Of a stretch of DNA of 64,000 nt, positions 46,571 through 60,490 are shown one piece after another. This DNA is from Eupeodes corollae (lineage: Eukaryota > Arthropoda > Insecta > Diptera > Syrphidae). Where the stretch lies: NCBI RefSeq assembly GCF_945859685.1, contig NC_079149.1, forward strand, positions 60,716,991-60,780,990, given 5' to 3'. The notes below the pieces were generated by a model. The model saw only the letters and a list, made by a program, of their open reading frames with translations, was not told the origin of the DNA and searched no databases. A program made the position numbers and the translations under genes. The first letter of the stretch is position 1; every line of letters starts with the position of its first letter.

Positions 46571-48879
46571 TGAACTCTCTTATTAAATAAAAACCTGATA
46601 CTTTTCTATGAAATCACGAGCTGATTTTATGGTAATGGCCACGTAAGTAGAGCGGTATGGAGATTTACTTCAATTTTTTGTAGACTTAATCAAGGTTGTA
46701 GAAACTCTGGGGACAATTTCTTCACTTTTCACCATTTAATGTAACACACAATTCAACCCAGTCTCTGAAAAAAAAAACTTGATATTAAGAACTCAATTCC
46801 TGGTCTTTCTAGAAGTCAGAGGAATTTTGAAAAGAGTTTTAATAGCATCTTACACATTGAGCTTGAATTTTCTCGAATCCATCAATTAAATTAGTTCAGC
46901 AGATAACTGTAACAAAGTATCAATACAAGGCCTTCGTTTCCACTTATCTCCAAGAAAGATTTCAACCTTAAAATTCGAAAGTGTTTCATTTCGGACTTTT
47001 CATTCAGAACGTATCAAAAACTAATGGATTGGAATTTTTCAATTGCTCTGGATACTCATATACTGAGTAAATGTGATAACCATGCATTAACTATAATAAA
47101 CTGTTTTATGTTTTCCTTGTATTTTAGCTCAACATGACTAAAAACCGCCTCCATTGTATTGCTCTGATGTTTATCTACGGATAAATCCATATTTACGTTG
47201 AAAAACCGCAAAAAAAATTAGAACTGAATGTTCAAGATAGCTTACACAGGAAATTGCCAAGTGCAGGTTTAATGAGTAAAACAGCAAAATTAATAATAAT
47301 AATAAAATAATTAGTTTTATCCACCATAAAGACCAATTGAAGTTAAAGTTTAACATATTATTCCCGCCTAAATATAAATAAGAATCTCAAAATCACTTTA
47401 ATAACATTTTTGAAGATTACCAATTTAATAATTTTATTTTAAGAATGTCTTGATATGCACATTGTATTAATGACACTTTGAAACCACAAACTATCTGGTC
47501 CTGATGTTTAAATTCCATTTTAATGACGAAAGATTCACAAAATAACAATCATTGAGAACTAATAGAATGTGACATGAATTCTAAAAATGTTTTCCTCAAA
47601 AAAGAACAAAAATCAACAATAAAAGAAAACCAGAAATCTCAGAAAGTCAGTTGAGGTTACAGTTCGTTCTGTGTCCTGTGCCAATATCCTTCAATTGATT
47701 TATTTCCTTTTTCCATTCAATTCTAGAGCAGGTATTTCCCTTAACAATTCAAAAGGATGACTTTGGGTTGTTTTTTTTTTCTTGTATTATTATTTATTTC
47801 TCTTTTTATTTTCCTGCTGTTATTCAGAAGGAGCACTTAGTTTATTCAAAAAGGTATTCACTATTCAACAAAAACATCACTGAGTGTTTGGAGATAAAAT
47901 TAATTCAGAATTTTCCACCACCCCAACTATTGAATACCTCACTGTGTACTGACTTTTGCTTTGCTAGTTTGCTATGCATTGGTATCTACTTTGTGTCCAA
48001 CTAGGAAAAGGACCTTTTTCCAATTCCCAATTGGTACCTATCTACGAAGGTATATGTGTATGTAGCAGCCAAAGCCAACCAATAACTCTGGAGATATTGA
48101 TTGGGGATAAAATGAAAAATTGGAAATTGCGATTTAAGTTCCATCAGATAAACGACAGGTGCATTTTTGACTTAGTTCGAGTAAAAACTTTAAAGCCAAA
48201 TCAATAATATGGGCTTAGAGATTAAACATGTAAAAAGAAAAAACAATTTTATTGCTGATTTTTTAATCCATGGCCGTATGAATCGTACGTGTCGTAATGA
48301 AAACAAATATGTCCAAACTGCTAAAGATTGAAAACTATTTCGATAAGTTTCAAGTGATTACTGTTCCTCTTTTTATCTCTTATGACAGCACCGAGTTAAC
48401 TTGTTTAACTTTAATTTAAAGAAGTGTACAAGTGCTGAAGGTCGCAAATTTCTTGCCTGTAAGTGATGAAATCGTTTCCGGATTCTTGGTATAGTATTGG
48501 CATTTTACGAGATTTCAAAAACAAAAAAAGGTAATCAATTTGTAGATCGGAGGTTTCCTGCTGACATTGCATAGGCGGTTGGTAACACGATTAAGGAGTT
48601 TTGTTAATGCATTGACATCTATTTCCAAAATTAAGAATAACGATAAGAAAGATAGAGCAGCTCCAAATACTGATTCATCTCGAATTATTCAAGATCTTAA
48701 AGAGGAATTCAAACTTTCTCAAACACGCACAGATAGATTTGTGTTAAGTTTTTTTTTCTTGTATTGGCTTCTTTTGGCCCGCTAGGTGAAAATACCTAAC
48801 TTGCGAAGCACCAACAAGTCTCGGATACGGACGGATTTTTTCTTGACAACCCAAGAAAACGAAACAAGGACAACGAATT
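46571..48879. other. Spacer with no firm feature
   Basis: A weak LINE-like string (SWYSIGILRDFKNKKR) lies at about 48483-48533, and a 72-codon open frame at 48567-48785 of unknown type follows. Otherwise AT-rich without recognised coding. Confidence 0.4.
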
Positions 48880-50520
48880 TCGGATCTTCACGTGGAATGC
48901 TAGGTCCCTTAACAGACCACGTATAGCCAAACAATTAGCGGAAGATCTTAACTGCTGCTAGGCAGATATTACCGCCATTCAAGACTACGGTGTATACTAC
49001 GACGACTGCTACCGAGAACAAAGACAGCGTCTATTTGGGTGTGGATTTGTTGTTGGAACTTGACTCAGGCAAAAAGTCTTGAGTTTCAACAGTGTGAGCG
49101 AGCGCATCACGACAATCCGCATCAAGGCTAAATTCGCCAACATAAGGGGAGAAAGATGAAGACACCAAAGACATATTCTCCAAGCTCTTGGACAAAACTT
49201 ATGAGCAGTGCCCTTACTATGACCTTAAATTTATCTTAGGAGATATTAAGGCGAAGCTAGGAATAAAACAAATCACTGGTGGCACAATCGGGAGATTGTC
49301 CGACAACGGATTTAGGCTGATCGATTTCGCTGCGGGGTGAGACTTTTGGGTAGTTAGTACGCAGTTCACACATCATGATAACGACAAGGGGACATAGACA
49401 TATCCTGATCAATCAATAGAGCTCTACGAGCAGAAGAGGAGGGAGGAACTCCGGTTTCTTAGATGAAAAAAAAGAAAGCATGCGAAGTGCGCGATCGAGG
49501 AGATAGAGGGATGTCACAACAGGAATGAGGTTCGTAAACGACATCGCTGCCGACCTATTTAAAGAAGCGTTTGTGCAGAATGACGATGGAGAATACACGC
49601 TGCTCTATCAAGGTCGTAAAAGATCTTTAGACAAGGCGACGCACTGTCATGCGCCTTCTTCAATATCATTCTGGAAAGAACTATGCAAAACTCAACCGTC
49701 AACACTAGAGGCACAATCTTCCATCCAATTATTCGGTAACGCAGATGATATTCACATAATTGGATGATGAAAGCGTGATGTCAGTGGATCGTTTTTTAGC
49801 ATTGCGACGGAAGCGAAGAAGATGGGTTTAGTGGTCAATGAAGACAAGATCAAGTGTATGCTGTCATTAAAAAAGAACATTGAACTACGACGTCTTGGAC
49901 AAAAAATGACCATGGACAGCTATACCTTTCAGGTAGTTGAAGACTTTGTCTACCTAGGCACCGGTATAGACAGAGACAACGACACCAGCGCTGAAATCAA
50001 AAGAAGAATAACTCTTGCAAATCGCTGCTTCTTTGGACTTAGAAATCAATTGAGTATAGTAAAGTTCTCTCTCGAGCATCTTAAATCACCAACTATAGAA
50101 CACTCATCATCCCGGTTCTTATTTATGGCGCTGAGGCCTGGACTCTGTCAAAAAGCATCTTAGGATGCTACGAGAGAAAAATTCTTCGGGTGATTTTTTG
50201 GTCCCGTATCCATAGATGGAGAATGGAGGAGAAGATATAACGACGAACTGTTCAGCGATACTGACCTTTTTAACAGAATTAAAGTCCAACGGCTTAGAAG
50301 GCTAGGTGATGTAGAGCGAAAGGACATCAACGCTCCAGCCCGTAAGTTCTTCAAATCCAATCCCGAGATACGTCGCAGTAGAAGAAGATAGAGTTTCAGG
50401 TGGCGCACGCAGGTAGCGCACAGAGGTGGGTGAAGACCTCAACCAACTTGGCATGCGAAACTGGAGACAGCTAGCTAGCGACCGAGCTGGATGAAGACGC
50501 ATTCAAATTTATATTAAAGT
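48880..50520 (+). mobile_element. RTE/BovB-like LINE, internally deleted, second copy
   Basis: The endonuclease starts near 48896 with FRIFTWNARSLNRPRIAKQL and stop-ADITAIQDYGVYYDD (family 'TWNVRSL', 'D..alQE'). ILGDIKAKLG (about 49236-49265) is the GDFNAKxG motif. After a gap the RT reads NDIAADLFKEAFVQNDDGEY (about 49536-49595), then in another frame QGDALSCAFFNIILER (about 49633-49680), NADDIHIIG (about 49739-49765; YADD with Y changed to N), MGLVVNEDKIKCML, DFVYLGTGIDRDNDTSAEIK, then EWRRRYNDELF and VQRLRRLGDVERK to the C-terminus near 50495. Most of the RT fingers are deleted. The 113-codon open piece is 49822-50163. Same family as 4165-5020. Confidence 0.87.
49822..50163 (+). pseudogene. 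RTE-like LINE RT thumb
   Basis: An open frame with MGLVVNEDKIKCMLSLKKNI, FQVVEDFVYLGTGIDRDNDT and EIKRRITLANRCFFGLRNQL. These are the segments after the catalytic YADD in RTE/BovB-type RTs. It ends through a frameshift in the LIYGAEAWTLS segment; the apparent start is internal to ORF2. Confidence 0.8.
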
Positions 50521-53430
50521 TGGAAGAAAATCCACTTAAAGTTAGTTGCATATTGGTTTTAAAAGACATTGTGAAAAATTGCGATTCTAACAACTTCTTG
50601 ATTCCAAGTGAGTTTTTTTATGTGGCGGCCACTCTTGTGTAAATAACCTTAGAAGGTCACAGAAATTAATACGACGCATTAGTCGTTAAAGATACCTTTA
50701 TTTTATTTATAACACCAGGCTTTTATAATACTATCAAGTGATTTTATCAGTAGATGTTCTTGAAAGGTAACTTTTGAAAATAACTTCAAATAAGGATCAC
50801 ACAATCGATGTGTTTAAATCAAAGTTTATCTAATAATCTGAAATTTAAACGGCTTGTATGTTTTTTTTTTAAACAAAGAAAATAGTTCTCCAAGTAAATT
50901 TTATCAATTTGCACGATGTAAGTTTTTTTTCAATTTTCACTTATGTCAGCTCAACGTCAACTACACATCCTTTGATATCACACTGTTCACTGTAATGCAT
51001 GGAAATTTAATCCTTTTCTTTATTCTATGTGCACATTTATATATGTAGGTTTGTCTTCTGTTTGTTCTGTTTTTGATATACCTACACTTGTAGTACCGTA
51101 AACTTCACATCTCACTGGGAACTTTTCTTATTACTCACATACATATATATGGGCATACATATATATATATGTGTTTTTTCTTAACCTCTTAACAAATATT
51201 TCTCGTGCAAGAACAATTTTCTCTGATTTTTCACACCAAACAAAATGCATTGCTTTTCTCTCCAGTTTCACATTGTCTTTTTTTCCTGTTTAATATTATC
51301 CTTCGTATCAAACGTTACACATAACTACACAAAGTGGAAGAGATTGTTGCAGGAAACTACAATGTATATATTTTTGTTATTGTAATGTGACATCCTAAAC
51401 TCAAGTTGCAGAGCTTAGTTCCGCTTCTTTCTAGCCTGTCTGCTAGGACATTAGCAATATCATTGAATAAATTAAGACCTTATATCAACAGTTGACACTT
51501 TTACAGTGTGATGTTACTTTTTTATCTGTAAATTTTACAAAAAAACGTTTGCGTTATAAACGTGTATAATATTCATTGAATGGTAACTTTTATTGAAATG
51601 TATTATTATACTGTAAGGATACGATCCTCAAATTTACGACACAGTATATTTTTGTCCACTGACAGTAAAACAATATAAAAAGTTAACTTTATTACAAAAT
51701 CGAAAATTAAATTGTTTTAAATATTGAAAAGCCATACAAGGATCATTTTTAATTTAACTGCTGTACTTAAATGTAATTCGTACAGTATACATTTTTGTTA
51801 AAAAAAAACACTTGTGTTTGTTGTTATTGATGTTCAACTTCAAGGATTAAATACACATTTTTAGCAGAGGGTCCCTGTAATTGAGATAATATAACACCAT
51901 CCATTTTTTTTTTACAAAATCCACATTTTTTCTAAACTCAAATTTTGAAAACGAAAATCAATTAAATATGTTTTCATTGTGAATTTTAAAATTATGTCAT
52001 TTTTTGAAACTTTATTTAATTTTTATTCAAACATTTAAAATTAATTTAAAAACACGGTATTGTTTTTGTTAGAATTTTAAATGTCTATGCCTGAGCTTCA
52101 ACGTGAAGTGGCATCTTTGTTTTTATAGATTTCTATTGGGTTTTCTGCAGTCACTCTATTCTCCATCTCTGGCTTTTAATAGAAGTGAGTGGTAGTTTAA
52201 TAATGCAATTACTATATTAAACGCTTGCAAACATACAGAGTGCCAACGCACACCATCTAGAAAAAGTTCTGTGTCGAAAAGTTGTCTAAGGAGTGCACTT
52301 AAGTGTAGTTGTAAAATATAGGTACGAGTATATGGATATCTTCTTCCATTTCAAAGTTAGAATTTTACAACAATCCCAATACAGGAAACAGGGTGTTTAG
52401 TAAGAACTACATAATTCGCAACAAGCATATTTTTGACATTTTACTACTTTGGAACAACATTACACGATTAAATATTTCTAAGGGATAGTTTGATAAAATT
52501 CGTTATTTGTTAAATTTTTTTTAAGAAAGTGCATAAAACTGTTAAGTATCGGAATTTGTCGGTAAAGTTATACGTTATTTACTGAACACCCTGCATTTTA
52601 CGTAGGTTGTTACACAGTCAAAGGTGTTACACAGTCTGTAGGGAATGTGAATTCTTGAAATAAAGAGCACTAACAATATTGTGTGCATGCATATAGAAAA
52701 GATCGATATTTTGATACATTTTTAATCGCATCACACTCACAGAGAAAATTGCTGTCGACTATGATATATAGAAGGTTGAAGTTATAGCCGATACCACAAT
52801 TTGATATCCTGTATAATATATAGCATAGCATTCATTATTAAGTATTGACAATTTTAGGCGATAAACTTGGCAATCTACTGGAAATTTTCGTAAGCTACAG
52901 AGATAAAGTGCTTAATTGATGTTTAATTTTATATTGGAATTAATTTATTATTTGAATCAAGAGTCAAACAAATCTATAGGACTATTGCAAATGAAGATGT
53001 TTATATGCTATACGGAGTTATTTAGATGGCATCATTACAGTATATTGGATATATATGAATTTTTTTTAGCAAAATAAGTTAATGAGTGACAGCTAATGAT
53101 AAGAGCAGAAATTAGAAACGAATGCACAACTTTGTAAACATCAAACTTATGACGGCGAAGCAATGAAAACGACCAATTAGTATTTTCAAAACTATTGTAA
53201 TAAAAGTCAATATCAAATCGACAAAAATCGTTTCGTGTAAAGAACATTAGCCATATGTGAAATCTTTGGAAGAATGACCAATATTAATTATTAAACACAT
53301 AGGGTTGTAAAATTAAACATGTTTTTTTAAATTAATCCACTATTTGGGAAGTTGTCAAATTAAACTTTTACATTTCACAATTGAAAACTAGGCCATTCTT
53401 CAAAATGCGCCTAGTTTTTAAAACCCATAC
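50521..53430. other. AT-rich spacer
   Basis: No coding remnant recognised. A TA/TG microsatellite lies at 51138-51173. Confidence 0.45.
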
Positions 53431-53445
53431 TATAAGATGACTATG
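53431..53445 (+). repeat. SINE target-site duplication, left
   Basis: TATAAGATGACTATG, matching 53738-53752 at 13 of 15 positions. Confidence 0.75.
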
Positions 53446-53737
53446 TAGTACCCGTGGCATGATGGTTAATGCATTGGACTGTCATGTCAGAGGTATTGGG
53501 TGCGATCCCTGCCTATGCCATCTACAGTTTTTTCACGGGTACTGCCTCTTGCGAGGAATTGACAAATTGAAAATTGACATGAAAAGGTGCTTTCTCAAAT
53601 AAGCCGTTGGGATTCGGCATATAAACTGTAGGTCCCCTCCATTCCTGACAACTTTACTCGCACACAGGAATGGTTGAGAGTTGTAAGTCACTAGGCCCTA
53701 GTTCTCAACGGACTGTTGCGCCACCCAAATTATAATT
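53446..53737 (+). mobile_element. tRNA-derived SINE (tRNA-Asp-like head), copy 2
   Basis: Starts TAGTACCCGTGGCATGATGG. A box TGGCATGATGGTTAA (53455-53469), CTGTCAT at the anticodon-loop position, B box GGTGCGATCC (53499-53508, T to G change against the consensus GGTTCGATCC). The body shares GCCTCTTGCGAGGA, GTGCTTTCTCAAAT, AACTGTAGGTCCC and CGGACTGTTG with the copy at 19941-20229. It is flanked by an imperfect target-site duplication TATAAGATGACTATG / TATAAGATGGCTAAG (53431-53445 and 53738-53752; two differences). Confidence 0.9.
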
Positions 53738-53752
53738 TATAAGATGGCTAAG
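53738..53752 (+). repeat. SINE target-site duplication, right
   Basis: TATAAGATGGCTAAG, directly after the short A/T tail of the SINE. Confidence 0.75.
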
Positions 53753-53755
53753 TAG

Positions 53756-55009
53756 ACCAAAGTGTCACCCAACGACAAAATTGCAAATTGTTAGAAAAAA
53801 GTCTACTTAAAGTGATATTTCTCAAAAAAGGTGATCAGAATTTAAATTTGAAGTCTTGCGAATCAACACCTTAATAGTGTTTGCTTTGCAGCCACGTAAA
53901 AGAAAAGCACCATGCCAATGCTCTTTGACGATAGAGTTCGACTAAGAATCCATTTTATAAAAACACTTAGGTACAGCTGGCGGTCAATTTGCTGCAATCA
54001 AATAAACATAGTTTATTTATTTTATAATCACTACTTTTTAATAATTGTAATACCCGTGGAGAGTAGGGTGTAGGGAAGTTATGGAGGAGGTCTTGAAATC
54101 AATTTAAACAAACAAGGTATCAAAACAAGGAGAATTTTCCGTAGACTATGCGAAATGCATTTTATACAATATTAAATTATAACTCGTTGAATAAACTTAA
54201 CTTTTTATTATAACAAAAATATAAAATACTCGGAAAATATTATGTTAGAGGAAATGGTTTGTGTATTTATATGAACTTACCCACTATTTTTGGTCGGTAA
54301 GCTAGTTTCATCCAAAGACACAACTCATCCCGCAAATAAAAAATACTTGTTAGCATGTTTAACGAAATCAATTGTTTGTGTATTCAACTAGTTCGTTCAA
54401 AGCTTTTTACTTTGGATAGCTTTATTTTAATATCATATTAGAAGAACCAGGATGGAAAATAAATTATCTGAAGATAAGAAAGTGAAAACATTTATGTTTA
54501 AAGCGATCGCCTTTTGGTTGTGTAGTGAGGTAGGTGTCTAAAATGAATAAAGAATAGTTCATTGGCGTGGTCAGATCTATACAGATAGATAGGTAAGGAC
54601 ATGTTTATGATGATAATGAAGCAATGTTATTGGAAAGAAAAAGGTTTTACTACAATTCAATCACATTCCTTCTTTTCTACAATTTTTCAGCGAAAACATG
54701 GAGTTATAAAGTTCAGTTTATTGTTTTCGTTAAAGTTCAAACAAAACAAACAAGTACTCGAACAGGTACAAGAAATTGCTATTCATGTGTTGTTTACAGT
54801 CAGGCTCTGCTCTTGTACGTTTTGAATTTTTGTTATGAAGTGACACGTAAGCAGTAGTTGTATAGGTTGTACGTAATACCTATATAGGTATAATGTGTAT
54901 CTTTAAACGTTGAAAAGTGCTCATGCACAGTTAAAATAATTTAAATAGAAACAATTTTAGGTTTAAAAATTTCTCCTGAAAAATAAGTTTGTCTTCAAAA
55001 GTTTAAATG
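53756..55009. other. AT-rich spacer
   Basis: Nothing recognised. Two overlapping plus-strand frames at 54601-54857 show no family similarity. Confidence 0.4.
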
Positions 55010-55654
55010 CCATTTTATAAATCAAAAACCCTTGATTTTCCAAAAAAAAATCGAAAATCGTTAAATTGTTTTTTTTTTTTTTTAATTAATTTTGTATGCA
55101 TTAAATTTTTCAATTCAGAAAATTTTTATAAAAATCTAACAGCCCGTTTTTTTCATAAAATGGAAATCTACAAAATATAAAACACAAAATTGGTAAACAA
55201 TGATGATCTATTCTCGATATCTCGTGAATAAATAAAAGTATTGATTTTAAAATAATTCCTTTCTGTGCTAAATTTTCTTAAAAAATCGAATCTGGATTTG
55301 TTTATATAAGCAATACAAATTTTGAAAAAATGCTACTAAAATTGTTAAAACGGGTCTTTGAACTAAAAATCTCGGTAACAAAAATACATTTTGAAATCAA
55401 ACAATTTCTGTTGTTTCTTTAGAAAAATTTAATTGAAAATTTATATTACAAAACACGAATACGAAAAACAACAAACCACTACAAGAAGTGGTTAACGACT
55501 TAAGTATTGGGAGAATAAAGAAAGATGTTGACTTCAAATTATTTATCTCACATAAAATATTGTAATGAATATTTTGTTAAAGTTTTAAGTAAGTTTTAAA
55601 AAGACACACAAAAGTTATCAGTATGAGTCGCATTCCAACCTATTTTTTTTTTTA
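55010..55654 (+). repeat. AT-rich tandem-unit element, copy D (3' part, diverged)
   Basis: Contains AACAGCCCGTTTTTTTCATA followed by GGAAATCTACAAAATATAA, matching CAACAGTCCGTTTTTTCATA and the AATCCACAAGAAATA stretch of copy A (about 33588-33630). It ends AAGTTATCAGTATGAGTCGC followed by ATTCCAACC and a T tract, like the 3' ends of the other copies. The ~170-bp units and 5' hairpin are absent. Confidence 0.72.
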
Positions 55655-58600
55655 TTTATATTAATTTGGAACTTTTTTTTGGTCAAGTTCACATGAGTTT
55701 TAACCCAATTTAAAAAAAAAAAACAAATATCAACAGACATCCTTTATATAAATCTTTTCTAGTAAAAGGATTACAGTGTAATTTTAACACAAATATGAAA
55801 AAGAAAAAAATTCTGTATGTTCCACGTATGGAGGAAAGGCGTAATTTTATGCTGATGTGGCTCAGTTACGGAAATGGTTTAGCACATTACAATATATTTT
55901 GCGTAGAAGACGGCATTTAACATAATACTTCAAAAAACTTCTCAAGCCATACTCCTACTCGACTATTTTAATCTTAACTTAGCTTCCCTTGTAGGATCTA
56001 TTTGAAAGATGGAAGACGTATGACCTCGACAGAAATTGTTTTGAAAATGGGAGTAAAATAGAATTGTAAGTGATTTAGATTGAAGGTTAAAATACATGCG
56101 TGCTTAGTGCTCCTATACAACGCAGTATTTTCATATACAAATACAAATATAAACCAAGGAATAATTCAATCTCAATGACAGAGAACATTATTGATTATTA
56201 TAAAATTTACAATAAATGTAACATATTTCAAATTGATAGAATTAAATTTCACATTAAGAAAAAAATTCGTTTCATAAAACAATCTTTTTGGGAAAAATTT
56301 TTTTTTTAAAATTTCTATCAAATCATATCTGCAGAAAATAAAAAAAAAACAATGAAATCAACTATCTCGAAATGCACATGAAATCCCCAGCCATTCATTT
56401 TTATGTCCCCAGTATATTTATTTTGATGTGCAATGGAAAGAGCACTGATGTTGAAGACATGAACAATGAGTACTTACATTATACTTACATGACAAAAATT
56501 CAAGGAGAATTTTACAAGGCGAACGTTTTTCTGTTTTACTTTCAAAAGTCAGTATCTTACTTAACTTGAAAAATTAATCTAAATACCCAATTCTCAAAAT
56601 TTGAATTTTTTTTAATAAAATCATAAAAGCGCTTTAAGATTTTAAAGGGAACAAAACTTTTTGTTCTTTTGATCTAAAACGAGTTAATGTTTTCTAATTC
56701 AAAGTTTTTGTAAAATTATAATTACTCAAATTTGTTTACACAATTTCTCCGTTGTGACTATTTGTCTTTAATTCTAAACTATATGGTTTATAAAAACAGA
56801 GACTGTAAATTTGTTCCTTGATTTCCTTTTTTTGTTTATAAATAATATACATACATACATAATTAAAAATTGTTGTACGCGATACTTTATATGAACTTGA
56901 TTTAAAATTCTTCAACTCATTTGTCTGTGGAATTTCCCATCCAAACTTAAGACAACGCAAACAAAAAAAACCACAAAACAATTTGTGAATCCGGAACTAC
57001 AAAAGATTTAAATTGTAAAATAAAGCCATTTCCTCTCGAGTTCAAGCATAAATTGCAAAAGAATAAAAAAATAAAGAAATAAAATATCCCTCCTCTCTTC
57101 AGTTGAAAAACTTATTTATTATTTATGAGTAGCTATCTTAATAAGGTTTTTCTGTAGTTGAGTATGAGTTGATTAAATTTTTGAACCGAAATACACATTT
57201 ATGTGAAAATAATGATTTTGTTCATTTTTTACTTATTGTTTCGGGTTTAATGTCAAAAACATATTCAATTTTATCATTTGTAACAATTTCGCCACTGAAC
57301 TTATACACAAAGAAGAGATGTTTTTATGTTTTGTCTGTAGGTCAAGTTTTATTGAATAAAAATGAAGGGTTTTATTAAAGTTTTTTATAATTAATAATTT
57401 ATTAACTTTTTAAAATTGCAATTTTATTGGATAGGCGTCAGTAAAAATATGACATGACAAATCAACATAAAGCTATGTTCTGTGCATTGAAATTTCGGAA
57501 AAGTGGACAAATCTTACAAATGTTTAATTATCGTCTTTTCTGAATGATATAAACTCTTATTGATTTGACTTGAATGAAGGAAGTTTTCAAGATTAATCGA
57601 AATCTTTATCTAAATGGAGGTGGTAACTTAAAAGAAAATGTTAAGGAAATGACTCTGAATCGTGTTTAAAATACTGATCCTTTCACAATAAACAACCAGT
57701 AACTCTTGTTTTTAATTAAATTTGTTTGTTTTCCAAAATTTAATCAGATATTTTGATATTATTTGCCTTCAGCTGCTTCTGATTATAAAAATATACAAAA
57801 CATGCATTAGTCTTTGAAAAAATACAATTTAATTTGTTTCCAGTCAGGAGCACCGATTAAAAAAAACACTCTTTTTAACTTACTGCTGATGGCACCCGCC
57901 TTATAATGTACACAAAGGGATCCTTTGAATTCAGAGAATCTAATTTTTTAGTTGAAATATCAAAGTCAATCAAAACAAATTCTGCACCATCCAATTATCC
58001 ACAGGAAGAAAAATTAACAAAAAAACACTCAAAAGAAGTAAAGCAAACCTTAAAATTCACAAACGTATGACATTCAACCCATATATCAGCTTTCGCTTTA
58101 AAATTGTAGTTAACTGATACGTATGAAAGTGTAGGTTGTATCATAAGCCCTCATATATCCTCCAGGTAATGATTATAGGACATCCATCATCACTCTGCAC
58201 AAGGGTTTGTGTACTAATTGTCTTTGATTCGCATCTCATTTATCACGTTATTTCAAACTCAGTTCAGCTAGTACACTGCAAAAAGTATAGGCCTACTTAC
58301 ACGTATGCACGTAAAAAGTCCTTTAATGACAAATCATGCAGGAGCCACGATTTGCAGCTTGTAATGGTGATGCGCTGAAGTAAAACTGGACATGAACACA
58401 ACCTTTGTAGGTAGGTGTTCTATACGGCTTTGCATTTGACGAGGGACAAATTCTTAACATCAGTCAGTATACTTCCGTTTCCCGTATAGGTTCCTAGCAA
58501 ATATTCCCATGAACATTGCACATTGATGTAAGTTGCCTTTGATTTAATTTATCCAGGACCGCGGTTTCGGATGGAAAAGCTCTTGACACAAAAAAGGAAA

Positions 58601-59559
58601 AGCATATTATGCAACACCTTGCTAATTAAATATCATGCTACAGCAATAGTGCAATGTTGTGTCAAATAACAAAGTACATAATGTGGTTTCAATTTACTTT
58701 GCATTTCAAAGTGGTGCATGATAATGAGTGAGGTATATAATAGTTGTAGATACACCAATTTTTTACAATAAGTGAACATTGACACATAATATTAAATTTA
58801 TTTTAAATTTAAATAAGACTCAAACTTTAGATAATCATACTTTAAAATTTAAATTTCGAGACTTATTTTGATGAAACCAACACAAGAAATATTAATAGAA
58901 AGAAGAACGTTCATTACGCAAAAAACTGTTAGGCTGATGGTAGTTGGTTCTTAAAGTTATTTCGAAAAATCAAAATTTAAGTTTAAAACCACTTTTTACT
59001 TTTTGAAGTATTTCTTTAAAATTGAACCATTTTCAACAAATAAATCCATGTGTCTTATTAAATGTATGTTATTTAATATAAGTTACTAGGAATTTTTTGA
59101 ATATAAAATAAAAGTTCTGATATGTAAATAAGAGGGCAAAATTTTTTGTTTTTACTGGCAAAAATGTGTCCCATATTCCCTTTTTAACCAATTGAATTAA
59201 AAAGAAAGCATTAATGCATAGGAAATTAACTATTATTGCAAAATGGTTGGGCGGTTGTACTTTTGAAATGTCATTTGGATTCAAAATAGCAGTATCACGA
59301 TAAATTATAAGGAATTTAAGAGCCAATTGGATCAATAAATCAAACTCTGGCCGAACCCTTTGCCAATCCACCTCATAAAAACAATATTTTTAGTAACACA
59401 TCGGGAGATATTTTAATTCTAATTTTAGAATGATCAACTTAAGAAAAATATACTTTGATGTTTACTTAACAAAATATGTCATAGACAAAAATTAAAAAAA
59501 GTACTAGTTCAATGTCTTAAATTTGACAAATTGTTGGTTTCAAAGCATAATCAAAATTC
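55655..59559. other. AT-rich spacer
   Basis: No coding remnant recognised. Short frames of 65-100 codons occur on both strands, including a 100-codon minus-strand frame at 59069-59371, but none has a recognisable motif. Confidence 0.45.
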
Positions 59560-59925
59560 CTCCACTTCTTATGTGGATACAATTTGCAAAGCTTTTATTC
59601 CACAGAAACTCAGAATTGAATAAAGACCTTTAAAGATGATAAGCGATCGTTTTATTACTAAGACATTTTCTTCTCTTGAACAACACGGTAAGTTCCAATG
59701 CTTATCATTCTATTATTGACATTTCGAACAATGTTCTAGTTGAATAGCTACAGCTAGTTCCATTCTTCCCATAATTTAATCTTGGTTCAAATTTGTGTAC
59801 TTGGTATAAGAATTCTTTTGTAACTCGGACTACACGATTGGGTATTACGTTACCAGGTTCAATATTTCCGACTCATGGCATGACTATCCCCTTTCTTATC
59901 CCATTCCCTGTTTCATAATTACTCG
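59560..59925 (+). mobile_element. LINE ORF2 C-terminal fragment
   Basis: Plus-strand reading: STSYVDTICKAFIPQKLRIE, then LKMISDRFITKTFSSLEQHG, KFQCLSFYY and FEQCSS, followed by LGSNLCTWYKNSFVTRTT near 59785-59840. This parallels ALKMIGVGTIIETFTSLEHR and NVSCFLLFY of the LINE at 27075-28920, but the sequence differs enough to suggest a sister family. Several stops. It lies just upstream of the endonuclease of another LINE at 60148, with which it is not continuous. Confidence 0.75.
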
Positions 59926-60490
59926 CAATATGTCTAATTTTTGAAAAAGTAATCAAAAGCCCATAACTTGTTGTAAAATTGGTCTTATTCAAAGATAGGC
60001 ACAGCAATGGAAAGGAAACGATTCCTAGATCACAATCCTGAAATTTCAGCCCTCTAGGTGTTCTAAATCGAGATATAATTTAGATCAAAAATTGCCGACT
60101 TTTGACCCTCTGGGTCGCATGCAAACACAGACACCTCTTTAAAAACCATGGATTTATATTTTAGAGGTCTGGCTATATCAGGAATTGTAATCTACTACAA
60201 AAACGTAAATGAACTTCGGACAAAGACCAACATGGTTTATAAAAACATTAACAATCTTCCTCACGATATCATAATATTGATGGAAACATGGCTCAACAAC
60301 TCTATCTCGGACTCGGAGCTTTTTAACTTTTCTTATTAAGTCTTTCAACAGGAACGTAATGGCTCAGACGAATGATTCAAACGCGGCCGTTGGTGGCTGA
60401 ATTCTTGTCGCTATCAACAATACTTTTACTGGTTACTTGATTGACGACTTTCATTCAACAGACATCTAAATACTATGCTTAAAAATTAAA

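Noticed and set aside
48480..48785. LINE linker-like string (SWYSIGILRDFKNKKR) and adjacent 72-codon frame
   Set aside because: Similarity to the PPWF..LRDLKNKK linker of LINEs is suggestive but too short, and the following frame has no recognised relatives.
59069..59371. 100-codon minus-strand frame
   Set aside because: Looked at for hydrophobic or enzyme motifs; none found and no flanking exon-like signals.
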